DNA of 35,029 nucleotides. Source: Bacteroidaceae bacterium (GTDB lineage: Bacteria > Bacteroidota > Bacteroidia > Bacteroidales > Bacteroidaceae). Numbering within the stretch: the first letter of the stretch is position 1; each line of letters starts with the position of its first letter. A program made the position numbers and the translations under genes. The notes under the pieces were generated by a model. It ran no database searches. It was given only the letters and a program-made list of their open reading frames with translations, and was not told where the DNA came from. The DNA lies in the NCBI GenBank assembly GCA_024401305.1, contig JAKSLI010000035.1:1-35029 (forward strand), in the 5' to 3' direction. Below, one piece after another: positions 8,465 to 16,360 of this stretch.

Positions 8465-8764
8465 CCTATCATTTATGATTTTTGATTTATGATTTGGTGA
8501 TTATATACAATTTGGCATTATAGTTTGGACTCTTTTAGACAAAAACATTAAAAACCGTTTTTATAAGGGAGTGTCTCTTTTGAGCCACTGCTGCATTGCT
8601 TCTGAATTGTTCTTATGAAAGCGAGCTTTCAACGCCCAATCCATAATCAATCCAGCACCCTATGGGTTTCCCTATAAAAACAAAAAACAACGCTTCGCTA
8701 AAAACAAGCAACCACGGTCAACATTAGATACATTGGCGACATAGGAATGTTTTTCCTGTTTTTT

Positions 8765-8884
8765 GCATGAAAGAGAAGAAACTCGTAGAGTGATGCTTTG
8801 AATTTGGGATTTTGTCTGTGAGCTTGCTCACTAGGAAAATCACGAAGGCAAAGCATCAATGGCAAAGCCATCTTCTCTTTATGC
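8765..8884. repeat. ~120-bp nested inverted repeat
   Basis: The outer arms GCATGAAAGAGAAGA and TCTTCTCTTTATGC enclose GATGCTTTG/CAAAGCATC and a central GATTTT..GTGAGC-TT-GCTCAC..AAAATC. The symmetry is continuous over the whole element, as in a MITE or a cruciform-forming RNA. It has no transposase. Confidence 0.75.
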
Positions 8885-8964
8885 GGTTTTTATTGTTTTT
8901 GTTTTATCATCATCTGACATTGTGCCTAATCGTATATAGTTTCCAATGATTTTTGATTTGGCCG

Positions 8965-8995
8965 CAAAGTTAAGCTTTTTGTGCGAATTATACAA
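8965..8995 (-). promoter_or_regulatory. Promoter reading toward the ABC-F gene
   Basis: The minus strand shows TTG (8993-8995), 20 bases, then TAACTTTG (8965-8972), an excellent fit to the Bacteroidetes consensus. The predicted start is near 8958. Confidence 0.7.
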
Positions 8996-9042
8996 CAAAA
9001 GGCCCTCCTTTTTGATAGGAGTATAAGAATGTAATCAATATA

Positions 9043-9213
9043 TTCAAGTTTCGCAAGCTCAACTTGAGGCTACAGACTATAAACTACAGAGTACAGGATG
9101 CCATGCGGTTTGTAAACTATTCAACAGAAAACAGTTCGCAGCCAAAGCCTGTTGTCTGTACTCTGTAGTTTGTAGCCTCAACATAAGCAAGTTAGAAACT
9201 TGCGAAAGTTGAA
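9043..9213. repeat. ~170-bp inverted-repeat element next to azlD
   Basis: TTGAGGCTACA...AAACTACAGAGTACAG pairs with CTGTACTCTGTAGTTTGTAG followed by CCTCAA. The outer flanks TTCAAGTTTCGCAAG and CTTGCGAAAGTTGAA extend the symmetry up to the base before the azlD stop codon (9214). It has no coding capacity. It may terminate azlD transcription or be a MITE-like insert. Confidence 0.8.
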
Positions 9214-9525
9214 TCAACATGGGCAGAACAATTCAATGCAGAACACCACTGCGCTGCATATAATCGCTACCTTGAATAGGCTTGCGCCTCTCCAAGCTGC
9301 CAGCATTCCACAAAGGAAAGCGATGCCGCCGGCGAAAGGTGTCTGTGTAGCTTCCACGATGGCGGGGAATGTCATTACGGCAAGTGTGACATACGGCACG
9401 TAGTAAAGGAACGACATGATGAACTCGTTCTTTATCTTCTTGCGCAGAAGTGTCATTGGTAGCACGCGAATGAAGTAGCTAACGCCTGCCATCACGAGTA
9501 TGTAAATCCAGATGTTGCTGCTCAT
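9214..9525 (-). CDS. azlD: AzlD family branched-chain amino acid export subunit
   Basis: The 103-residue hydrophobic protein has four predicted membrane segments, the usual size for AzlD. The start (YILVMAGVSYFIRVLPMTLLRKK) and the FLYYVPYVTLAVMTFPAI segment match the family, which partners a larger AzlC protein to export branched-chain amino acids. The start codon overlaps the azlC stop in an ATGA arrangement (9522-9525), indicating translational coupling. An inverted-repeat element directly follows the stop. Confidence 0.88.
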   Translation of the reverse strand: MSSNIWIYILVMAGVSYFIRVLPMTLLRKKIKNEFIMSFLYYVPYVTLAVMTFPAIVEATQTPFAGGIAFLCGMLAAWRGASLFKVAIICSAVVFCIELFCPC

Positions 9526-10244
9526 TCTTCCTCCTCCTTCTCTTCTTTATGTGGGAAAAGCCAAGCAGCCACGGACGCAATGATGATGGTAAGCAGAATC
9601 GTTCTCGTGCCGCTTGATATCGTAGATACCAATGGCAGGTAAGTGCATGCGGCACTGCAAACGAAGCAAATGCCTATTATCCACGCAATTATGCGATTCT
9701 CCTTTGCTGGTGGCACAATGATTGCGATGAACATTCCGTACAATGCAACACCTAAAGCACTGACAATACGTTGCGGCAAAACGTCGCCGGCAATGACTCC
9801 CAATGATGTTCCTACGCTCCAACACAAGATGGAAAGCGTGGCAGCGGCGTAAGAATAATATGGGTTGAGATTGCCTTTGCGAGCGATGGCTATGGCGAAA
9901 AGTTCGTCGGTGATATGCAGTGCCATGAGCAGACGGTGGAGTAGGGAAGTCTTTCCACTAAGTCTCTGGCTCATAGCCGTGCTCATAAGCAGATAGCGTG
10001 CGTTGGCAATGACGGTCATCACTGCCAGTTCTACATAGCTTGCGTGCGAAGCGATAAGCGTGAAGCCAACATATTCGCCTGCGGAAGCGGCGCAAAACCA
10101 ACTTGCCACGAAACCTTGGAAAGCATTCAGTCCAGCAGAAGCAGCAATGATACCAAGCGAAAACGACACGGCAAGATAGCCCAATCCGATAGGGATTGAG
10201 TCGCGTAGTCCTTCCTTGTATGCAGTGCGATTGGCTTGATTCAT
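9522..10244 (-). CDS. azlC: AzlC family branched-chain amino acid export protein
   Basis: AzlC is the larger integral-membrane subunit of a two-component amino acid exporter. About seven membrane segments are visible. The N-terminal signature EGLRDSIPIGLGYLAVSFSLGI and the NARYLLMSTAMS region are characteristic. I chose the ATG at 10244 (MNQANRTAYKEG) rather than an in-frame ATG at 10277, because the added residues (MFTYLLRKTKT) are not family-like and fall in the inverted-repeat leader; this choice is not certain. It is co-transcribed with azlD. Upstream, a possible -7 box (TAATTTTG, minus strand, 10513-10520) would give a ~260-base leader containing the 10262-10506 repeat. Confidence 0.88.
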   Translation of the reverse strand: MNQANRTAYKEGLRDSIPIGLGYLAVSFSLGIIAASAGLNAFQGFVASWFCAASAGEYVGFTLIASHASYVELAVMTVIANARYLLMSTAMSQRLSGKTSLLHRLLMALHITDELFAIAIARKGNLNPYYSYAAATLSILCWSVGTSLGVIAGDVLPQRIVSALGVALYGMFIAIIVPPAKENRIIAWIIGICFVCSAACTYLPLVSTISSGTRTILLTIIIASVAAWLFPHKEEKEEEE

Positions 10245-10261
10245 TGTTTTGGTCTTTCTTA

Positions 10262-10506
10262 ATAAGTAAGTGAACACAATTATTTTTATAATTACGCTCT
10301 GAGTTTAAAACACAAGTTTCACAAGTGACACGAGTTCAGTTACAATAGTCTTTAAAAGGTACGCAAGTCTTTCTTCCACCATAAACAAAGAAAACTTGTG
10401 TTACTATTGAAAACTATAAAAACTTGTGTATCTTGTGCAACTAGTGTTTAATAAAAATATTTAGTGTTCATTGTGATTATAAAAATAAATATGATCACTT
10501 ACTTAT
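10262..10506. repeat. ~245-bp element with 33-bp inverted ends
   Basis: ATAAGTAAGTGAACACAATT ATTTTTATAATTA at the left pairs with TGATTATAAAAATAAATATG ATCACTTACTTAT at the right. The interior has several CACAAGTTT/AACTTGTG words in opposite orientations. It has no coding sequence. This looks like a MITE-type element sitting in the azlC leader. The rest of the 10245-10912 gap holds a hairpin at 10613-10645 and the HTH gene promoter. Confidence 0.65.
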
Positions 10507-10612
10507 GGCGTGCAAAATTACACATTTATAATATAAAAAGAGTGAGTATTAGAGACTTTCTCGTAAAGAGTTGGGGAAAATCTACCTCAGATTAGGGAAA
10601 AGGCATAAGACA

Positions 10613-10645
10613 AACCCCACTTGATTGCAATAATCAGGTGGGGTT
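10613..10645. terminator. Isolated strong hairpin
   Basis: AACCCCAC-TTGATT...AATCAG-GTGGGGTT makes a 13-bp stem. There is no long T run on either side, so terminator function is only possible. It marks the left edge of the accessory island. Confidence 0.45.
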
Positions 10646-10849
10646 ATGTTAATATTACACTATGGAAATTACATTCTATACTTGTCCGCCTTTTGTCCTC
10701 AATATTGCATATAGAGACTACAAAATCAAGGAGAATCCGAATGGCTTCCTTGACAGAATAGGCACGATTTCAATATAACTGATTACTTTGATAATTCCAG
10801 GCTCAAACTAACTAAATACATCTAAAAGCATTAATAATTTCACATTTCC

Positions 10850-10880
10850 TTGTATAATTAAAGTTTATGTAGTAACTTTG
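10850..10880 (+). promoter_or_regulatory. Promoter of the HTH gene (and possibly the cas9 operon)
   Basis: TTG (10850-10852), 20 bases, TAACTTTG (10873-10880) is an almost ideal Bacteroidetes promoter. Transcription would start near 10887, giving a ~25-base leader before the ATG at 10913. Confidence 0.75.
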
Positions 10881-10912
10881 TACCTACAAATTAAAACAAA
10901 TGATATAAATGT

Positions 10913-11221
10913 ATGGAAAAGATTGATATTTTACATACAATTCGTGCGCACGGCTTTATGGCAAAGGACATAGCCGAGAAACTGGGTATTACGACCGTGG
11001 CAATGTCACAACAGATTACGGGCAACCCACGCCTTGAGACTCTGCGCAAGACCGCCGATGCAATTGGCTGCAACGTCAGGGACTTCTTCTACATCGTAGA
11101 TGAAAATGGTAATGACATAGAAACCGGAGATGGTCAGGAAACTGGAGGAGAAACAAAACAAGAAAATGAAGTCATATTTTGTCCTCGTTGTGGTACAAAG
11201 TTCATGGTAGTCAATAAATAA
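10913..11221 (+). CDS. XRE-type HTH regulator with C-terminal CxxC motif
   Basis: The 102-residue protein has an N-terminal Cro/CI-type helix-turn-helix (residues ~4-60: AKDIAEKLGITTVAMSQQIT, then LETLRKTADAIGCNVRDFF). An acidic linker rich in Gly/Glu/Gln follows, then a C-terminal FCPRCGTKF, half of a zinc-ribbon. One CxxC is not enough for a full zinc site, so a dimer may share the metal, or it may be a remnant. Such short regulators are widespread in Bacteroidetes. It precedes the unknown gene at 11271 by 49 bases with no obvious promoter between them, so an HTH-unknown-cas9 operon is possible. Its target is unknown. Confidence 0.82.
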   Translation: MEKIDILHTIRAHGFMAKDIAEKLGITTVAMSQQITGNPRLETLRKTADAIGCNVRDFFYIVDENGNDIETGDGQETGGETKQENEVIFCPRCGTKFMVVNK

Positions 11222-11270
11222 TAATACTATGCTTCACACATTATAATTTAAGATTAGAAAATTTGCAATA

Positions 11271-12227
11271 ATGATAAAAGAATTTGCTCACAAATCAGAT
11301 AGTAGTTCTAAGGATATAATCGGGAAGGATACATTATTGCATGAAGCAAAACTTATGTGTTCGATTGCTGATGGTTTGATACGTTTCGTCAATATCAAAC
11401 ATCCAGAACTTCTAAAAAACGAAAGAAAGAAATATTCTCTTTTCTTTCTAAAAAACGCATTACTTCGAATGGATTCGTGTATTGTGTTACTTGAAAACGG
11501 CTCATCATTACTCAAATGCAAAGATGGTTCCATGTTCATTAATCCTTTTTCTATTCTTACACTTATACGCTCAATCTATGAAAGTTTAGTAGTTCACTAC
11601 TATTATATTCTAATTCCTAGTGAAAAATGCGTGTCTGATACACTAATTTGCTTGTGGAAAATGTCAGGCATGAAAAATCGACTCACTGTAGCTGCAGATG
11701 TACCAGCATTTCATGAAAAGTATTGTTTAGAAAAGGCTGAATACGAAATACTCAAAGATAATATAAAAAAATCCGTGGTTTATACAAATACATCAGACGA
11801 TGAGCAGAAATTATTAAGAAAAGCAATGAAAGAGTTGTCCTTGTTTAAAATCACAAAAAATGGAAGAAAATATGTTGTTACACCAAGTTCTTATGGAAAA
11901 GCTTGCTCTGATATTTTCTCAGACACATCCATAGAGACAAAAGCGTTAATCATATATAAGCATCTTTCTGCTATAAGTCATCCATCATACTTAAATTGCA
12001 TTCAGACACGCGCCCATGATGGTTCCTATAATCATTACACAGAGACAACATTTGAAGGTGGAATCATTTATATCAAAAAACTAATAGATGATGTTTTGCA
12101 GGTTATACCAGAAGGACAAAAATATATAGGCTCTCTATCTCTGAATCAAAGAACTCACTTTGCTAAATGGGAATTAAAACAAAAAGCCCCCACGTCAAAC
12201 GCAGGGGCAGAGGTCTTCGGCTTATAG
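11271..12227 (+). CDS. Hypothetical protein, 318 aa, upstream of cas9
   Basis: I do not recognise this protein with confidence. It is soluble, largely helical and AT-rich compared with the neighbouring housekeeping genes, suggesting acquisition by transfer. It has no signal peptide. A segment RSIYESLVVHYYY and a later YKHLSAISHPSYL resemble, loosely, the helical R..yE and H-P pattern of DUF5677-like uncharacterised proteins; this is a weak impression only. The last ~14 codons overlap, in antisense, the terminator stem and adjoining part of the tracrRNA gene (12178-12261), so the tail is dictated by RNA structure. It lies between an HTH regulator and cas9 on the same strand. A role with the CRISPR locus is possible but unproven. 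Confidence 0.6.
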   Translation: MIKEFAHKSDSSSKDIIGKDTLLHEAKLMCSIADGLIRFVNIKHPELLKNERKKYSLFFLKNALLRMDSCIVLLENGSSLLKCKDGSMFINPFSILTLIRSIYESLVVHYYYILIPSEKCVSDTLICLWKMSGMKNRLTVAADVPAFHEKYCLEKAEYEILKDNIKKSVVYTNTSDDEQKLLRKAMKELSLFKITKNGRKYVVTPSSYGKACSDIFSDTSIETKALIIYKHLSAISHPSYLNCIQTRAHDGSYNHYTETTFEGGIIYIKKLIDDVLQVIPEGQKYIGSLSLNQRTHFAKWELKQKAPTSNAGAEVFGL

Positions 12228-12261
12228 CCTTATTGTGAAAAGCTTCACAAATGTACCAATT
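12178..12261 (-). ncRNA. tracrRNA of the type II-C system
   Basis: Read on the minus strand, the predicted RNA begins near 12261. An anti-repeat TGGTACATTTGTGAAGCTTT TCACAAT (12232-12258) pairs with the repeat start GTTGTGAATAGCTCTCAAAA ATGTACCA with a small bulge. CACAATAAGGCTATAAGCC and a CTCTGCCCC segment then follow, closely resembling the layout of the Neisseria type II-C tracrRNA (CAATAAGG..., CTCTGCCCC...). A 10-bp hairpin (12186-12208, GCCCCTGCGT/ACGTGGGGGC with G-U pairs) and a T run complete a rho-independent terminator. It is divergent from and antisense to the cas9 leader. The exact ends are inferred. Confidence 0.88.
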
Positions 12262-12267
12262 TTGGTG

Positions 12268-12296
12268 CAAAGGTAGTAATATTTTTTGAAAAACAA
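12268..12296 (-). promoter_or_regulatory. tracrRNA promoter
   Basis: Minus strand: TTG (12294-12296), 18 bases, TACCTTTG (12268-12275), then a predicted start near 12261, immediately before the anti-repeat. The promoter occupies the 45 bases just before the cas9 ATG, so tracrRNA and cas9 initiation regions overlap. Confidence 0.75.
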
Positions 12297-12312
12297 AGAA
12301 AATCAAAGCAAA

Positions 12313-15300
12313 ATGACAAAAATAGTTGGAATAGACGTAGGAACAAACTCTCTCGGCATAACTGTTCGCGATACAGATTTGCGTCATGGTGAGGATATAG
12401 TGTATAGTACTGTTCACCAGTTTAAGTCGGGTGTGGGTAACGGCAAGACAGGAGAATACTCGCTTGCAGCTCAGCGCACGGAGAAGCGTGCTATGCGAAA
12501 GTTGAACCGTGTTCGCCGTTATCGCAAATGGGCTACCCTTCGTCTTCTTATTGACAATAACGCTTGTCCTTTGACTCATGAACAATTAGATGAATGGACA
12601 AAATATAACAAAGAACAAGGACGTCGTACTTATCCAACACATCATGAAGCTTTTGAAAATTGGATAAAGTGTGATTTCGTTGGTTCTGGAAGACCTGATA
12701 AGGATTGTCCTAATCCGTATGCTTTAAGAGCATGGCTGGCTACTACTCCCGACATTGATTTCACCCAAACCATAAATCGCTATAAGCTTGGACGTGCTTT
12801 ATACCATATTGCCCAGCGACGAGGATTCAAAAGCAGTAAAGGGGAACGAATCAAAGAGGAAGTTTCAATACCAGATAACGCCGAAAGAGATTTCAAACTC
12901 TCAGAAATGAATCGCTGTGAAGCGCTCGAAAAATATATGGTAGAACACAACCATCCAACCATGGGTTGTGCCCTCTATGAGATTTCAAAAACAGAACGTG
13001 TGCGAGCTCATGAGAAATATCAACCAGTACGTAAGGAATATCAAGAGGAAATAGAATATATTTTTAACTTCCAGACTGGATTGCATTGTGAAGAAGCGTT
13101 GCACCAACGACTTCTTTCTGAAAAAAAGGATGGTACAATATTCTACAAACGTCCGTTGAAGTCGCAGAAAGGAAACGTAGGTAAATGTACACTCGAACCT
13201 TCAAAAACGCGTTGTCCCCAAAGCCGACCAGAATTTGAGTTGTTTACTGCATGGTCTTTCATCAACAATATTCGTTTTGGCGAAGGATGTAGTACAGAAC
13301 TAAATATTGGACAGAAGCAGGCACTTTTTGAAGAAAAGTTCATACGTGCAACGGATAAAGATTTTACTTTTAGTACTATTCGTACTTGGATTGAGCGTCA
13401 CACAGGTGCTCAATATTCCTACGATACAAATCAGGCTAACCGAACCATCAACTATGCCGATGATACCAAGATGGAGGCATGTTCTGTAATCTATCGCTTA
13501 CGAGAATTGCTTGGAGCAGAATGGCAGACCTGGGAATGTTCAACAGAAAAGACTCATAACACAAAAAATGACAACAATAAACGCCATCAGGTAGTGTATC
13601 ATTGGGAAGATGTTTGGCACGTATGCTTTACAGCCGACGATGAAGAACCTCTTGAACGTTTTGCCAAGGATGCCAATCTCGACTTGGTGTTGCTCAAACG
13701 CCTCTTTAACTCGATGCCTGTGGCTTATGCCAACCTGAGCCTCAAAGCCATTAACAATATAAATCGGTTCCTTCTGCAGGGCTTCCTCTACAACGAAGCC
13801 TGTCTCTATGCCAAGATTCCTGAGATTATTGGCGAAAAGTGCGATGCGAAACTTATCAAGAAACTGCAATCTGTCATTGCTAACGTCAATAGGAACAAAC
13901 GTATTGTCTGCATAGCTAACGCCCTCATTGCATATTATAAGGCAGAAGAGTTTCGTTGGGCAGATCACGATACCACATATCAGCTCCAACCTTCCGATTA
14001 CGACGATGTGCAGAGCTTTGCCATCGAGGAAATCGGTAATGTGACATGGAATGCCATGAGCACCGATGAACAAAGGGGCATCATCAACGAGGTTGCAGAA
14101 CTCTATCAACAGTTCTTCGCATCAAGGGAGCGCAAGTTTTTCAAGGCTTCAACTGTAAAAGATGCTATGGTAAAGTATCTTGCAGATCATTTTCCCGAGG
14201 TTGATCCTTTAAAATTCAGTAAACTCTATCATCATTCGCAGATTTCCGTTTATCGTCCAGCACGTGAACACCGCATTGAACAGGACGACCGCATACTCTA
14301 CCGCAAGTTGCTGGATTCTCCTGTAATCAGTGCTTTGCGCAACCCGATGGCTCTACGAGTACTCCATGCACTACGTCAGGACATCAACACGTTGCTTCGC
14401 GATGGCACTATCTACGAGGATGATACGAAGATTGTCGTAGAGGTGGCACGCGAACTGAACGATGCCAACATGCGATGGGCAATAAAGGAATACAATGACA
14501 AGCGTAGAGACGAGAACCGAGAGCTTGAAAAGCTTCTTGGGGAGTTCATTCCCACAAACGAAGCGCTGCGCAAAGTTCGCTATCTGGCAGAACAAAGCGA
14601 GGAACTGCAATCGTTTGAGGCAACTCTAGCAGATAAGCGTTATGATGAATACAAGAAGAAAATAATCAACCGCTACCGTCTATGGCGAGAGCAAAATGGA
14701 CGATGCTTCTATACAGGCGATACGATTTCCTTGTCTGCCGTTCTTAATGGTGAAACAGTTGACATTGAGCATACCCTCCCTCGCAGTCAGTCGTTTGATG
14801 ACTCCATGGAGAACCAGACACTTTGCAAAGCAAGTTTCAACCGACAGGTGAAGCGCAACCAAATTCCTTCGCAGCTCGACAACTACGAAGACATTCTCCG
14901 TAATCTCCAACCATGGGAGGAACGCATAGAACGCATCAAGGAGCGCGTCAGCCATTGGCGTTACCGTGCAAAGAAGGCACAGGACAAAGATAGCAAAGAT
15001 TATGCCATCCGACAGCGCCACCTTTGGGAAATGGAACAACAATACTGGCAGCACAAGGTGGGCAACTTTAAGGTTAAGGAGGTGAAGCGAGGATTCCGTA
15101 ACAGTCAATTAGTTGATACCTCCATCATAGCCAAGTATGCCACGCTTTTCCTCAAATCGTTGTTTGCCAACGTTGAGGTGCAGAAGGGTTCAGTTACAGC
15201 TGCCTTCCGTAACATTATCGGCGTACCTCAGAAATCTCGCGACAACAACTCTCACCATGCTGTGGATGCCCTTATACTGACCTACATTCCAACCTCGGCT

Positions 15301-15507
15301 CTACGTGAGAAATTGCTCAAGCTCTACTATGGGAAACTGGAGGCAGAACGCACAGGGCGCAATGTGTCGCACATTGAGAGTCAAATACAGAGAGAAGTCG
15401 CTCTGTGGCATCAACGTCAATCTCAATCCTACCATACAATTTTTGCGCGAGAATGTTATTGCTCGCTACACCGTCCACGAACAGATTATCACGCCTGCAC
15501 GTCGTAA
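12313..15507 (+). CDS. cas9: Cas9 (type II-C), N-terminal ~1,033 residues before a frameshift
   Basis: RNA-guided DNA endonuclease. All nuclease motifs are intact (numbered from the ATG at 12313): RuvC-I GIDVGTNSLG with D8, the Arg-rich bridge helix (~52-72, EKRAMRKLNRVRRYRKW), RuvC-II VVEVARE with E710, HNH VDIEHTLPRSQSFDDS with H820 and N843, and RuvC-III NNSHHAVDA with H982 and D985. The ATG at 12313 is preferred to an in-frame TTG at 12286, because family proteins start just before the RuvC-I strand and the TTG lies inside the tracrRNA promoter. After about codon 1,033 (near 15412) the frame departs from family-like sequence, and the last ~31 residues to the stop at 15507 look like out-of-frame translation. 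The true continuation is in the +1 frame. As read, the protein lacks the C-terminal PAM-interacting region. Confidence 0.93.
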   Translation: MTKIVGIDVGTNSLGITVRDTDLRHGEDIVYSTVHQFKSGVGNGKTGEYSLAAQRTEKRAMRKLNRVRRYRKWATLRLLIDNNACPLTHEQLDEWTKYNKEQGRRTYPTHHEAFENWIKCDFVGSGRPDKDCPNPYALRAWLATTPDIDFTQTINRYKLGRALYHIAQRRGFKSSKGERIKEEVSIPDNAERDFKLSEMNRCEALEKYMVEHNHPTMGCALYEISKTERVRAHEKYQPVRKEYQEEIEYIFNFQTGLHCEEALHQRLLSEKKDGTIFYKRPLKSQKGNVGKCTLEPSKTRCPQSRPEFELFTAWSFINNIRFGEGCSTELNIGQKQALFEEKFIRATDKDFTFSTIRTWIERHTGAQYSYDTNQANRTINYADDTKMEACSVIYRLRELLGAEWQTWECSTEKTHNTKNDNNKRHQVVYHWEDVWHVCFTADDEEPLERFAKDANLDLVLLKRLFNSMPVAYANLSLKAINNINRFLLQGFLYNEACLYAKIPEIIGEKCDAKLIKKLQSVIANVNRNKRIVCIANALIAYYKAEEFRWADHDTTYQLQPSDYDDVQSFAIEEIGNVTWNAMSTDEQRGIINEVAELYQQFFASRERKFFKASTVKDAMVKYLADHFPEVDPLKFSKLYHHSQISVYRPAREHRIEQDDRILYRKLLDSPVISALRNPMALRVLHALRQDINTLLRDGTIYEDDTKIVVEVARELNDANMRWAIKEYNDKRRDENRELEKLLGEFIPTNEALRKVRYLAEQSEELQSFEATLADKRYDEYKKKIINRYRLWREQNGRCFYTGDTISLSAVLNGETVDIEHTLPRSQSFDDSMENQTLCKASFNRQVKRNQIPSQLDNYEDILRNLQPWEERIERIKERVSHWRYRAKKAQDKDSKDYAIRQRHLWEMEQQYWQHKVGNFKVKEVKRGFRNSQLVDTSIIAKYATLFLKSLFANVEVQKGSVTAAFRNIIGVPQKSRDNNSHHAVDALILTYIPTSALREKLLKLYYGKLEAERTGRNVSHIESQIQREVALWHQRQSQSYHTIFARECYCSLHRPRTDYHACTS

Positions 15508-16360
15508 GAAGAAGGTAGGCACACGCACTTTTTGGCTTCAAGGTGACAACATTCGTGGCAAACTCTTCGAGGATAATTTCTACGGCAAGATTATGATTGA
15601 TGAACAGGAGAAGGTGGTCATCCGCAGAAATGGAGGATACATCCCATTTGATGTGAAGCACATCCCCGATATCATTGACCCAAAGATTCGCGAGGCTGTA
15701 GAGAACCTCGTCAAGGAGAAAGGTTTCAAGCAAGCCATAAAGGATGGACTTTACATCGTAGGTCCTACTGGCGTAAAGACTCCAATTCGTCACATCCGAT
15801 GCGAGTATAAGGATAAGCCGATCGTACCCGTGAAGAAGCATGCTTACACATCAACGAGAGAACACAAGCAGTACGCCTATGCTGTAAACGGCGAAGTGGT
15901 TCTCTATGCGCTTTATGAGAATGGCAATTTGCAGGAGCATCGTTGTGTGACACTTGCCGAGGTGGCAGCGGCTAATAAGCGCAATGCGCTTGAAAACATG
16001 GAGGATTTATTGCCTAAAGTTATTTTGAAGAAAGGCAAAAAACTACTGCGTAGTTTCGTGCTTCATCGTGGTACTATGCTCATTCTTCGTAAAGATAATG
16101 AAAAACTGGCAGAACTTTCTGCTTCAGAGATTTCAAAGAGATTATATCGGTTCAGAGCTTTAGACGAGGCAAAGCGAGGTACCATAACGCTTCAGCATCA
16201 CTTGTATTCAGATACCGGAGGTAGCACAAAGCCAGCAAAAGTATTTGAAGTTGGCGATGCCTCCCAAAAGATTACCGTTGCCCGAAGCAAGCAGAAATTC
16301 TGGATTGAAGGTGCCGATTTTGAAATAGTACAAGGTAAGGTGATAGCTATACAGCATTAA
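15413..16360 (+). pseudogene. cas9: Cas9 C-terminal (WED/PAM-interacting) part, displaced by frameshift
   Basis: From about 15413 the +1 frame encodes family-like Cas9 C-terminal sequence: FLRENVIARYTVHEQIITPA, then RRKKKVGTRTFWLQGDNIRG KLFEDNFYGKI, typical of the segment after RuvC-III in long II-C Cas9s. About 315 residues follow to the stop at 16360, ending FWIEGADFEIVQGKVIAIQH. Joining 12313-15411 with 15413-16360 gives ~1,348 residues, a credible full length for Bacteroidetes Cas9. No good start codon or leader precedes this frame (an ATG at 15305 lies in the overlapping shadow). It is therefore the second half of one gene, split by a single extra base or a sequencing error, rather than an independent gene. 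Confidence 0.85.

Larger units (their letters stand above)
8465..9042 (-). other. Long structured leader upstream of the ABC-F gene
   Basis: No convincing gene lies here. A promoter at 8965-8995 points toward the ABC-F gene and would give a ~490-base leader. Within it, GCATAAAGAGAAGA...TCTTTCATGC (8765-8884) forms a ~120-bp nested hairpin whose inner paired parts are GATGCTTTG/CAAAGCATC and GTGAGC/GCTCAC. A second pair, GTTTTTATAAGGGA (8557-8570) and TCCCTATAAAAAC (8669-8681), brackets another ~125 bases. A 57-codon frame (8698-8871) and a 27-codon frame occur but show no recognisable family. It could be a regulatory leader, a small RNA, or inserted repeat elements. Confidence 0.5.

Noticed and set aside
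8698-8871. A 57-codon minus-strand frame in the ABC-F leader (starts MALPLMLCLRDF)
   Set aside because: It coincides with the long nested hairpin, so the open frame can be explained by repeat structure; no family recognised.
10662-10778. A 38-codon plus-strand frame (starts MEITFYTCPP)
   Set aside because: No promoter or recognisable family; could be a gene remnant, but the support is too thin.
11288-11539. Possible antitoxin or second gene opposite the unknown 318-aa protein
   Set aside because: It has no motif, no promoter, and the AT-rich composition explains the open frame.
12286-12312. TTG start for Cas9 nine codons before the ATG
   Set aside because: The added residues are poly-Lys/Asn-like and overlap the tracrRNA promoter; the ATG at 12313 fits the family N-terminus.
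15305-16360. An independent gene starting at the ATG at 15305
   Set aside because: The first ~35 codons are an out-of-frame shadow of Cas9; family-like residues begin only near 15413, so it is the displaced end of cas9.
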